From assembly GCA_937891165.1 (NCBI GenBank), contig CALAEX010000216.1:1-23058 (forward strand): DNA of 23,058 bases. Reading direction: 5' to 3'. The position numbers were made by a program, and so were the translations under genes. Source of the stretch: an uncultured Lachnospiraceae bacterium. Lineage in GTDB: Bacteria; Bacillota; Clostridia; Lachnospirales; Lachnospiraceae. Within the stretch, counting starts at the first letter, position 1; each line of letters opens with the position of its first letter. Below the pieces are notes generated by a model that was not told the DNA's origin, made no database searches, and saw only the letters and a list, made by a program, of their open reading frames with translations. Shown in pieces: positions 15,611 through 21,640 of the stretch.

Positions 15611-17230
15611 ATGATGAAAGTCGAGCGTGATAGCATGGGAATGTTTGTAAATCCTGACAATAGTGCGTTTCAGGTAGCCTTAAATACAAAAATTTATGTT
15701 GATAAGACAGGTTTTATAGAATACACGAATAATGTATTAGATACAAAACAAGCACTAATTTGCAATAGTCGTCCTCGTAGATTTGGAAAATCAACTACGG
15801 CTGATATGTTAGTGGCTTATTATAGTAGAGGTTGTAATTCCGAGAAAATGTTTGAGGGAATGCAAATTTCAACTACGGATTCATTTAAAGAGCATTTGAA
15901 TCGATATGATGTGATTCGGTTAGATGTGCAGTGGTTTCTTTCGCCTTCAAAGTCTGTAGATACGATAGTACAGCGTATGGAGAGTAGTATCATTAGTGAA
16001 TTAAGAGAATATTATGCAGAAGAACTAAAAGGAATTAACAGTTCTTTAGCAGAGGCATTAGCTGTTGTAAGAAAGAGAACAGGGAGAAAGTTTATTATTA
16101 TTATAGATGAATGGGACGTGCTAATTCGGACTCAGCCAGAAGGTGCAACAACACAACAGGAATATATTGATTTTTTACGGACGCTTTTTAAAGGAAGTCA
16201 TTCTACAGAATTTTTGCATTTGGCTTATTTGACTGGTATTCTTCCAATTAAAAAGTTAAAGACAGAATCTGCATTAAATAATTTTGATGAGTTTACTATG
16301 TTGGATGCTAAAGTATTAGCACCATATATGGGGTTTACACAAGAGGAAGTTCAACAACTTTGTAAATTATATGCAAGAGATTTTAATGAAGTAAAGCGAT
16401 GGTATGATGGTTATTTACTGGAAAATTGTCACATTTATAATCCTAAAGCAGTTGTTAATGTCATGTTGTGGGGAGGCTTTCGGAGTTATTGGACACAAAC
16501 AGGAACTTATGAAGCTATTCTTCCACTTATCAATATGGATTTTGACGGACTGAAAACAGCAATTATTCAAATGATTTCAGGGGCATCGGTTGAAGTGAAT
16601 GTAGAATCATTTCAAAATGATATGGTTACGTTTGAGGATAAGGATGATGTGATTACATTATTAATTCATCTTGGCTATTTAGCATATGATAATGTAAGGA
16701 AAGTAGCCTTTATTCCAAATGAAGAAATTAGACAAGAATTTATGGTCGCTACTAAAAAGAAAAAGTGGAATGAGTTATTAAACTTTCAGAAAAAATCAGC
16801 AGAGTTATTGGATGCTACATTGGATATGGATAGTGAAATGGTAGCAGAGGTAATAGAAGAGATTCATACTGAATTTGCTTCAACGATTCAATATAATGAT
16901 GAAAATTCGCTTAGTAGTGTTTTAACGATTGCTTATCTTGGAGCAATGCAGTATTATTTTATGCCAATTCGTGAATTACCAACAGGGAGAGGATTTGCGG
17001 ATTATGTATTTATTCCAAAACCAGAGTATATTGGAGAATTTCCAGCACTTCTGATAGAATTAAAATGGAATAAACAGGCAAAGACAGCTCTCCAACAGAT
17101 AAAAGATAAAAAATATGTGCAATCTATTTTGAATTATACAGGTGATATTCTTTTAGTTGGAATTAATTATGATAAAAAAAGCAAGAAACATGATTGTGTA
17201 ATAGAAAAGTATGTGAAGGATTTCACATAA
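15611..17230 (+). CDS. AAA-ATPase-like / PD-(D/E)XK nuclease domain protein (PF09820 + PF08011 type)
   Basis: A 539-residue protein of a family abundant in clostridia and Bacteroidetes. The N-terminus has MGMFVNPDNSAFQ then KIYVDKTGFIEY, the usual opening of the family. The atypical P-loop is SRPRRFGKSTT (53-63) and Walker B is FIIIIDEWDVL (161-171). The C-terminal domain carries a PD-(D/E)XK-like set: D464 in RGFADYVF and E483-x-K485 in LLIELKW. It lies alone between the locus terminator and a structured intergenic element, so it is probably monocistronic. The true start is uncertain. ATG 15611 and 15614 lack a ribosome binding site, and ATG 15635 (MGMFVNP) fits the distance from a TATAAT at 15592 but also has a poor site. 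Biological role is unknown, and defence or mobile-element links are only guesses. Confidence 0.85.
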   Translation: MMKVERDSMGMFVNPDNSAFQVALNTKIYVDKTGFIEYTNNVLDTKQALICNSRPRRFGKSTTADMLVAYYSRGCNSEKMFEGMQISTTDSFKEHLNRYDVIRLDVQWFLSPSKSVDTIVQRMESSIISELREYYAEELKGINSSLAEALAVVRKRTGRKFIIIIDEWDVLIRTQPEGATTQQEYIDFLRTLFKGSHSTEFLHLAYLTGILPIKKLKTESALNNFDEFTMLDAKVLAPYMGFTQEEVQQLCKLYARDFNEVKRWYDGYLLENCHIYNPKAVVNVMLWGGFRSYWTQTGTYEAILPLINMDFDGLKTAIIQMISGASVEVNVESFQNDMVTFEDKDDVITLLIHLGYLAYDNVRKVAFIPNEEIRQEFMVATKKKKWNELLNFQKKSAELLDATLDMDSEMVAEVIEEIHTEFASTIQYNDENSLSSVLTIAYLGAMQYYFMPIRELPTGRGFADYVFIPKPEYIGEFPALLIELKWNKQAKTALQQIKDKKYVQSILNYTGDILLVGINYDKKSKKHDCVIEKYVKDFT

Positions 17231-17263
17231 AATGAGAACTATCTTAGTTTCACTGAGTAAAGT

Positions 17264-17448
17264 GTAAGGGTCAATCAGGAAATAAAATTAATATAGGCAA
17301 AGCTCTTGGTTTATTTGATATCTGATAAGGACCGTAAAGAAACGGCAGTCCTTGGCGAGGTAGTTTCGAGCCTAGTACTGCTCCGTTTCGTTCCGAGCGA
17401 GAGCGTGTACTAGAAGATATCAAATAAATCAAAGCTTTTATCCCTTAC
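17264..17448. repeat. Structured inverted-repeat element (MITE-like remnant or non-coding RNA)
   Basis: A 185-base element between convergent genes. The arms 17299-17323 and 17415-17438 are near-perfect inverted repeats of about 24 pairs, with one bulged C and one G-T wobble. GTAAGGG (17264-17270) and CCCTTAC (17442-17448) extend the symmetry. Inside are smaller hairpins: AAGGAC (17327-17332) with GTCCTT (17348-17353), and CTAGTAC (17372-17378) with GTACTAG (17407-17413). The interior is clearly GC-richer than the surroundings. No frame codes for a protein. It could be a palindromic mobile repeat, a multi-branched RNA, or serve as a bidirectional terminator for the ATPase gene and upp. The sequence does not decide which. 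Confidence 0.65.
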
Positions 17449-17468
17449 AAGATAAATGAATTTGTTTT

Positions 17469-18098
17469 TTACTTTGTTCCGTAAATTCTATCTCCGGCAT
17501 CTCCAAGTCCTGGTAAAATATATCCATTCTCATTTAGTCTTTCGTCTAAAGCTCCAATATAAATATCTACATCAGGGTGAGCATTTTTTAAAGCTTCTAC
17601 ACCTTCTGGTGCTGCAATTAAGCAAAGAAAGCGAATTTTCTTAATATTTCTCTTTTTTAACAATTCAATAGCTGCGATAGCAGAGCCTCCTGTAGCGAGC
17701 ATTGGGTCAACAATAAAGATTTCTCGTTCCATAGCATCTACAGGGAGTTTGCAGAAGTATTCATGTGGTTCAAGTGTTTTTTCATCTCGGTACAAACCGA
17801 TATGACCGACTTTGGCATTTGGAGTAAGGTTTAAAATACCATCTGCCATATGAAGTCCTGCACGGAGAATAGGAACGATACAGAGCTTCTTTCCTGCAAT
17901 TTCCTTAACCGTAGTTTTTACTAATGGAGTTTCTATTTCTTTATCAGCTAAAGGAAGATTGCGACTAGCTTCGTAGTAAATAAGCATAGCAACTTCCGAT
18001 ACTAAAGCACGAAATTCTTTGGTAGAAGTGTTTTTATCTCTCATAATACCAATTTTGTGTTGAATTAAAGGATGTTCCATAATATAAATATTTGACAT
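17469..18098 (-). CDS. upp: Uracil phosphoribosyltransferase
   Basis: A 209-residue enzyme that makes UMP from uracil and PRPP for pyrimidine salvage. It has the expected length. Family marks include TRK-free N-terminus MSNIYIMEHPLIQHKIGIMR, the PILRAGLHMADG segment, the PRPP-binding loop IVDPMLATGGSA and the C-terminal GLGDAGDRIYGTK that contacts uracil. On the minus strand AGGAGG lies six bases before the ATG. It stands alone and faces the AAA-ATPase gene tail to tail. No simple hairpin plus T-run follows the stop, so termination may use the inverted-repeat element at 17264-17448. Confidence 0.97.
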   Translation of the reverse strand: MSNIYIMEHPLIQHKIGIMRDKNTSTKEFRALVSEVAMLIYYEASRNLPLADKEIETPLVKTTVKEIAGKKLCIVPILRAGLHMADGILNLTPNAKVGHIGLYRDEKTLEPHEYFCKLPVDAMEREIFIVDPMLATGGSAIAAIELLKKRNIKKIRFLCLIAAPEGVEALKNAHPDVDIYIGALDERLNENGYILPGLGDAGDRIYGTK

Positions 18099-18127
18099 AA
18101 AATTCCTCCTGTTTGCTCGTTTTATTT

Positions 18128-18136
18128 AGTATACCA
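18128..18136 (-). promoter_or_regulatory. Extended -10 promoter element for upp
   Basis: Read on the minus strand the sequence is TGGTATACT, an extended -10 (TGn plus TATACT), about 30 bases before the upp start codon. The -35 at 17 bases is weak (TTTCCC), consistent with an extended -10 promoter. Confidence 0.6.
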
Positions 18137-18231
18137 AACTTTTCAGAAAAGGGAAAGAAATAATTTTGATATTATATCATTTGCTTTAGGGAAAGCGTAT
18201 CCGAACAGTTCTACTAAGAGAAGGCTACTTT

Positions 18232-18270
18232 GCATATGTGTGAACAGTAATGCTGTAGGCATATTTGTGA
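18232..18270. repeat. Pair of short direct repeats in the divergent intergenic region
   Basis: GCATATGTGTGA (18232-18243) and GCATATTTGTGA (18259-18270) differ at one base and start 27 bases apart. GAACAGT also occurs twice near here (18203-18209 and 18242-18248). The whole 18180-18345 stretch has no gene. It may carry a degenerate repeat or regulator sites upstream of the GNAT promoter. Confidence 0.4.
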
Positions 18271-18278
18271 GTAGTTGC

Positions 18279-18307
18279 TTGTGTATTTCCTTTTTCAATG
18301 GTAAAAT
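18279..18307 (+). promoter_or_regulatory. Probable promoter of the GNAT-DUF402-GNAT-YdcF operon
   Basis: TAAAAT (18302-18307) preceded by TGG forms an extended -10. A TTGTGT (18279-18284) lies 17 bases upstream as a weak -35. The start codon of the first gene is 38 bases downstream, leaving room for the GTGGAG ribosome binding site. Confidence 0.5.
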
Positions 18308-18345
18308 AGCATCATATAAAAAATAGAAGTGGAGTAAAATTTTTT

Positions 18346-18864
18346 ATGAAATTTCGTAAGACAACAATGGAAGATGTTTTGGCTGTTTTAGAAATTATTG
18401 GACAGGCACAGGAGTATTTAAAGCAAAAAAGAATTGAGCAATGGCAAAATGGTTATCCAAATAGAAATTCTATGATAGAGGATATTCAAAAAGAGTATAG
18501 TTATGTGATAGAAGAAAACGAAAGTATACTTGGTACAGTAGCAGTGGTATTTGATGGAGAGCCAACGTATGAGCATATTTATGATGGAGAATGGAAAACG
18601 AAGGGAATGTCTTATGTAACGCTTCATCGGGTGGCAGTTCGTAATGAGTGGAAAGGGAAAGGAATTGCAAAGCATATGATAGAAGAAGTTCTCTCTATGT
18701 GTCGGGAACGAAAGGTAGAAAGTATTCGTATTGATACTCATCGGGATAATATTTCTATGCAACAAATGTTAAAAAAGAATGGATTTGAGTATTGTGGTAT
18801 TATTTATTTAGAAGATGGAGCAGAAAGATTCGCTTATGAGCGTAAATGTGGAATAGGTAAGTAG
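18346..18864 (+). CDS. GNAT family N-acetyltransferase
   Basis: A 172-residue acetyltransferase. The acetyl-CoA binding motif is VAVRNEWKGKGIAKHMIEEV, with the Arg/Lys-x2-Gly-x-Gly/Ala core WKGKGIA. It is followed by SIRIDTHRDN and MLKKNGFEYCGIIYL, the usual motif-B region. The C-terminal ERFAYER end is common in a large clostridial subgroup of unknown substrate. It is the first gene of a four-gene + strand operon, 28 bases before the DUF402 gene. GTGGAG lies upstream of the ATG. Substrate is unknown and could be a small metabolite or an amine. Confidence 0.9.
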   Translation: MKFRKTTMEDVLAVLEIIGQAQEYLKQKRIEQWQNGYPNRNSMIEDIQKEYSYVIEENESILGTVAVVFDGEPTYEHIYDGEWKTKGMSYVTLHRVAVRNEWKGKGIAKHMIEEVLSMCRERKVESIRIDTHRDNISMQQMLKKNGFEYCGIIYLEDGAERFAYERKCGIGK

Positions 18865-18892
18865 CAAAGTTGATAAAAAAGGAGTCATTTAG

Positions 18893-19423
18893 ATGAAAAG
18901 AAAATATATGAAACGAGAAGAATGGCATCGTATGTTGCAAAAAGAATACCGTTGTGTGCCTTGTGAATTTGAGGGAATCGAAGGTTTCGTCTCTATTCTA
19001 GTCTTAAAAAAGGTAGCAGAGCCATTATATGTAGCAGATGAGGATAAGATGGTTTTAATTGCAGATAATGGGTATTCGTGGGTACAGGTAGCATTAAAAG
19101 ACCAATATTTTTGGTTAACCTCCATGTTTGACACAGAGGGACGATTGCTCCAAGTATATTTTGATATTTGTAAAGGAATTTTGTTTGAAGAGCCTGAAAA
19201 TCCTTGTTTTGACGATATGTATTTGGACATTGTTTTAACAGGGGATGGAAGATTATATATTTTAGACCAAGAGGAATTAGAAGAAGCAAGACAAGAAGGA
19301 ATAATTAGTGAGGAAGAATATCAACATGCTATGATAGAGTGTGATAAATTGTATCAGTATTTAACAAAGCATAAGGAAAAGCTCATGGATTTTTGCAGAG
19401 AGTGGTATAAAAAACTAAGATAG
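18893..19423 (+). CDS. DUF402 domain protein (FomD/nucleoside-phosphatase-like fold)
   Basis: A 176-residue protein. The C-terminal two thirds matches the DUF402 pattern: YSWVQVALKDQYFWLTSMFD, then GRLLQVYFDICKG, CFDDMYLDIVLTGDG and LDQEELEEARQEGIISEEEY. The acidic residues in these blocks correspond to the metal-binding site in the nucleoside di/triphosphatase and FomD relatives. It is therefore plausibly a metal-dependent phosphohydrolase, though the substrate is unknown. AAAGGAG is eight bases before the ATG, and it is followed after 11 bases by the second GNAT gene. A shorter start at the internal Met6 is possible. Confidence 0.85.
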   Translation: MKRKYMKREEWHRMLQKEYRCVPCEFEGIEGFVSILVLKKVAEPLYVADEDKMVLIADNGYSWVQVALKDQYFWLTSMFDTEGRLLQVYFDICKGILFEEPENPCFDDMYLDIVLTGDGRLYILDQEELEEARQEGIISEEEYQHAMIECDKLYQYLTKHKEKLMDFCREWYKKLR

Positions 19424-19434
19424 GAACAAAAGAA

Positions 19435-19944
19435 ATGCTAAAAATAGAGTATGCAACAAAAACAGATTGTATGGAATTAAAGGCAGTGATGGAACAAGCG
19501 GTAGCCGTGTTGCCACAAAAGGATTGGTATGTAGCGGATGACATTGATTTTTTAGAGCGACATATCGAAGAAGAAGGTTATATTTTAAAATGTATAGTAG
19601 AACAAAAAATAGTGGCTTTTTTAGTGGTACGTTATCCAAGGCTAGAAGAAGATAATTTAGGTTATTATTTGCCTGATATAACAAAAGAACAGTTGTTAAG
19701 AGTTGCTCATATGGAATCTATAGCAGTATTGCAAACATTTCGAGGGCATAAAATGCAAAAGCAATTATTAGAAATGGCAGAACAGATAGAGGAAAGTAAA
19801 GCTACGACGTATCTTATGGCAACGGTACATCCAGACAATATATATAGTAAAAGAAATTTTGAACAACAAGGATATTCTTGTTTATTGGAAACTAAAAAAT
19901 ATGGTGGTCTGAAAAGGTGTATTTTGTTAAAAAAAGTAAAATAA
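19435..19944 (+). CDS. GNAT family N-acetyltransferase
   Basis: A 169-residue GNAT protein unrelated in detail to the one at 18346. Motif A is AHMESIAVLQTFRGHKMQKQLL, with FRGHKMQ as the acetyl-CoA loop. TYLMATVHPDNIYSKRNFEQQGY is the motif-B region (split here across strand and helix). The C-terminus YGGLKRCILLKKV is typical of a clostridial subgroup. An AGGA lies nine bases upstream of the ATG. Substrate unknown. It shares the operon with the DUF402 and YdcF-like genes. Confidence 0.86.
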   Translation: MLKIEYATKTDCMELKAVMEQAVAVLPQKDWYVADDIDFLERHIEEEGYILKCIVEQKIVAFLVVRYPRLEEDNLGYYLPDITKEQLLRVAHMESIAVLQTFRGHKMQKQLLEMAEQIEESKATTYLMATVHPDNIYSKRNFEQQGYSCLLETKKYGGLKRCILLKKVK

Positions 19945-19963
19945 AAAAAGGGTGAAGTAAAAA

Positions 19964-20566
19964 ATGGAATATCCATCAAAAACAATAGAGGCAATTACAG
20001 AATTTTTATTTATGGGAGAAGAAAAAGAGCAGTTAGTGCCAAGTGATTTAGTGATTGTTTTAGGAAATCACATTATAGACATTATGATGGGAGAGGTCGC
20101 AGACCTTTATCAAAAAGGGAAAATTGCACGAAATGCTACGATTATTTTAAGTGGTGCGACAGGAGATATGACAGCAGGACAAGCATTAGAATGTGAGCAA
20201 ATGTATGAAAGTGCAGTTAAAACGTATGGAATGCCATCCGAATTATTTATAAAGGAAAGTAAAGCAACGAATGCGTATTTAAATATGGTATATGCAAAGG
20301 ACATAATTTTAGAGCAAGGTGGTTTTGAGAAATTTCATCATATTCTTTGTGTTGGAAATTCTTTTTTATTGCGGAGAGCTTCGATGTATGCATCTAAATT
20401 AGAATATCCAATGGAACAAATGCAATTTTTTGGAGTACATGACAAAGAAGGTAGAAACATTTCAAAGGATGCTTGGTGGAAATCGGAGGTTTCTATACAA
20501 AGAGTGATGGCAGAACTTGAACGAATTGGAAAGTATTATGCTACAGGAAATATGAGTATTTTTTAA
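19964..20566 (+). CDS. YdcF/DUF218 (ElyC/SanA-like) family protein
   Basis: A 200-residue protein of the YdcF-like family. It shows DLVIVLGNHI near the N-terminus (about 25-34), ATIILSGATGDM with the conserved Ser-Gly (about 56-67), the characteristic ESKATNAYLNM segment and a VGNSFLLRRASMYASKL helix. The family often has an N-terminal TM anchor, which is absent here, so this one is cytosolic and of the short YdcF type. YdcF in E. coli binds SAM, and related proteins affect envelope integrity. The real substrate is unknown. It is the last gene of the operon, with a hairpin terminator 7 bases after the stop. Confidence 0.82.
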   Translation: MEYPSKTIEAITEFLFMGEEKEQLVPSDLVIVLGNHIIDIMMGEVADLYQKGKIARNATIILSGATGDMTAGQALECEQMYESAVKTYGMPSELFIKESKATNAYLNMVYAKDIILEQGGFEKFHHILCVGNSFLLRRASMYASKLEYPMEQMQFFGVHDKEGRNISKDAWWKSEVSIQRVMAELERIGKYYATGNMSIF

Positions 20567-20572
20567 TGGAAT

Positions 20573-20592
20573 GGCAGGAGATTACTCCTGCC
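20573..20592. terminator. Bidirectional hairpin terminator between ydcF-like gene and pnuC
   Basis: GGCAGGAG (20573-20580) and CTCCTGCC (20585-20592) form a perfect eight-pair stem with an ATTA loop. It lies just after the YdcF-like stop on the + strand and overlaps the last codons of the convergent pnuC. The downstream T-run is interrupted, so efficiency is uncertain. Confidence 0.7.
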
Positions 20593-21268
20593 GTTGTTGC
20601 ATTTTTGTCCAGTTATAAAAACCGTATAAGTCATTGGATAGAAACATAAGAAAACAGGCTACCATAGGCAGATAAGAAATATCTTCGATGGAAGCGAGTA
20701 TCCATAAGATAATCAATACAATATCATTTGCAGAATAACCAATTGCATAATAAGGACTTCGTAAATAAGTTAAATAAGAGGCAATAAAGCTTGTGGTAAT
20801 AGAGATGGTACTCAAAAGTAGATTAGTAGTGTTGCATATTTTTAAAATAAAGTAAAACAAAATGGTTACTATGATAGAAAATAATGACATAATAAGAAGT
20901 TGTTTTTTTGTAACATTACTTACTTTTACTTCCTCAGAATCTTTGTAAGGATTTTTAATCCAAGTAATCGTAGCAACAATTGCCATTGGTGCTGTCATAA
21001 AAAGATAAGTAATCATTTCACCATAATAGTGAAAAAAGAAAGAAATAATTCCATAAAAAATAGCAAATAAAACAGTGAGTAATTGTCCTAATACATGACC
21101 TTTAGCTACAAAGATAAGTGCGGTAACACCAATAAGAGAGGCAATTAAATTAAGGTAATCCGCACCACCTGATAAGAGAAAGGAAAAAATGGAAATAGCC
21201 ATAGAAGTAAGCCATAATCCACGTTCAAATTTGGTTAATGTTTGAAAAGAGGCAAGATATTGTTTCAT
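20582..21268 (-). CDS. pnuC: PnuC-family nicotinamide mononucleotide/riboside transporter
   Basis: A 228-residue membrane protein with about seven to eight TM segments and a short hydrophilic loop near residues 105-120. It has the PnuC layout: an N-terminal amphipathic stretch, GGADYLNLIASLIGVTALIF, a GQLLTVLFAIFYGIIS helix, YYGEMITYLFMTAPMAI, and the SPYYAIGYSANDIVLIILW region where substrate-contacting aromatic and polar residues lie. PnuC proteins move nicotinamide riboside or NMN by facilitated diffusion. Close relatives PnuT and PnuX carry thiamine and riboflavin, so the vitamin is not certain. GGAGAA sits nine bases before the ATG. The gene has its own promoter and an attenuator-like leader (21320-21450), suggesting regulation by ligand or cofactor level. 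Confidence 0.9.
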   Translation of the reverse strand: MKQYLASFQTLTKFERGLWLTSMAISIFSFLLSGGADYLNLIASLIGVTALIFVAKGHVLGQLLTVLFAIFYGIISFFFHYYGEMITYLFMTAPMAIVATITWIKNPYKDSEEVKVSNVTKKQLLIMSLFSIIVTILFYFILKICNTTNLLLSTISITTSFIASYLTYLRSPYYAIGYSANDIVLIILWILASIEDISYLPMVACFLMFLSNDLYGFYNWTKMQQRQE

Positions 21269-21319
21269 TATAAATTCTCCTTTGGTTAATCAAATATTCA
21301 TAATTTTTTGTGGTGAAAT

Positions 21320-21370
21320 AAAAAAACATTCGTGATACATCTTCTAAGACCTAATGATGTATAACGAATG
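21320..21370 (-). terminator. Intrinsic terminator in the pnuC leader
   Basis: Read on the minus strand, CATTCGT-T-ATACATC (21370 to 21356) pairs with GATGTAT-C-ACGAATG (21341 to 21327) around a 14-base loop, with one internal mismatch. A run of seven T follows at 21326-21320. It lies about 50 bases before the pnuC start, inside the transcribed leader, so it should stop transcription before the gene unless disrupted. Confidence 0.85.
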
Positions 21371-21415
21371 CAAGTGCATTATTCTACCCGGTGGCAGTAT
21401 CTCTATATAATGGTA
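21367..21415 (-). ncRNA. Candidate riboswitch/attenuator sensor region of pnuC
   Basis: This leader segment between the promoter and the terminator can fold into AATGC-ACTT-GCATT (21380 to 21367), which uses part of the terminator's 5' arm and so competes with it. It can also form CTGCC-ACCG-GGTAG further 5', and TACC near the 5' end can pair with GGTA, allowing a pseudoknot. The arrangement is that of a transcriptional riboswitch or another attenuator. I cannot match it to a known class by eye. The ligand is guessed to relate to NAD, nicotinamide or the transported vitamin. Confidence 0.55.
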
Positions 21416-21421
21416 AGTTTT

Positions 21422-21450
21422 TTTATAACATATAAAAAGAAAAAAGTCAA
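21422..21450 (-). promoter_or_regulatory. pnuC: Promoter of pnuC
   Basis: On the minus strand, TTGACT (21450-21445) and TATAAA (21427-21422) are separated by exactly 17 bases. This is a strong sigma-A-type promoter that places the transcript start near 21415 and creates a leader of about 147 bases. Confidence 0.8.
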
Positions 21451-21470
21451 GAACTTATCATTTGTCTTGA
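21447..21470. promoter_or_regulatory. Inverted repeat between divergent promoters, possible operator
   Basis: TCAAGA (21447-21452) and TCTTGA (21465-21470) are a perfect inverted repeat separated by 12 bases. It overlaps the pnuC -35 box and lies nine bases from the -35 of the chemotaxis-receptor promoter. It could be a regulator site, but six-base arms in AT-rich DNA can arise by chance. Confidence 0.35.
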
Positions 21471-21478
21471 AAAAATGG

Positions 21479-21507
21479 TTGATTTATAAGGGAGCGATTG
21501 TTATAAT
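21479..21507 (+). promoter_or_regulatory. Promoter of the chemotaxis receptor gene
   Basis: TTGATT (21479-21484) and a perfect TATAAT (21502-21507) with 17-base spacing form a strong sigma-A-type promoter. It predicts a 5' leader of about 127 bases with a small GAGAG/CTCTC hairpin (21539-21543 with 21550-21554). Motility genes often use sigma-D, so a housekeeping promoter is worth noting. Confidence 0.75.
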
Positions 21508-21640
21508 TAAAGGGAAACAAAGGATTTTTATGTGAAAGGAGAGAAATTGCTCTCATAAAAAATCACAAAAGGCAGTAATATTATTCTACAGTAATAGATA
21601 ATTTTTGATTAGAAGATATGAGAAGCAATAGAAGAATGTT

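Noticed and set aside
17456..17644. Small + strand open frame opposite upp
   Set aside because: It lies wholly antisense to the strongly supported upp gene, has no ribosome binding site and its composition mirrors the other strand.
21367..21415. T-box, cobalamin, THF, ZTP or preQ1 riboswitch before pnuC
   Set aside because: I compared the leader with the signature pieces I know for these classes (for example the T-box UGGNACC bulge) and found none. It is therefore listed only as an unclassified candidate.
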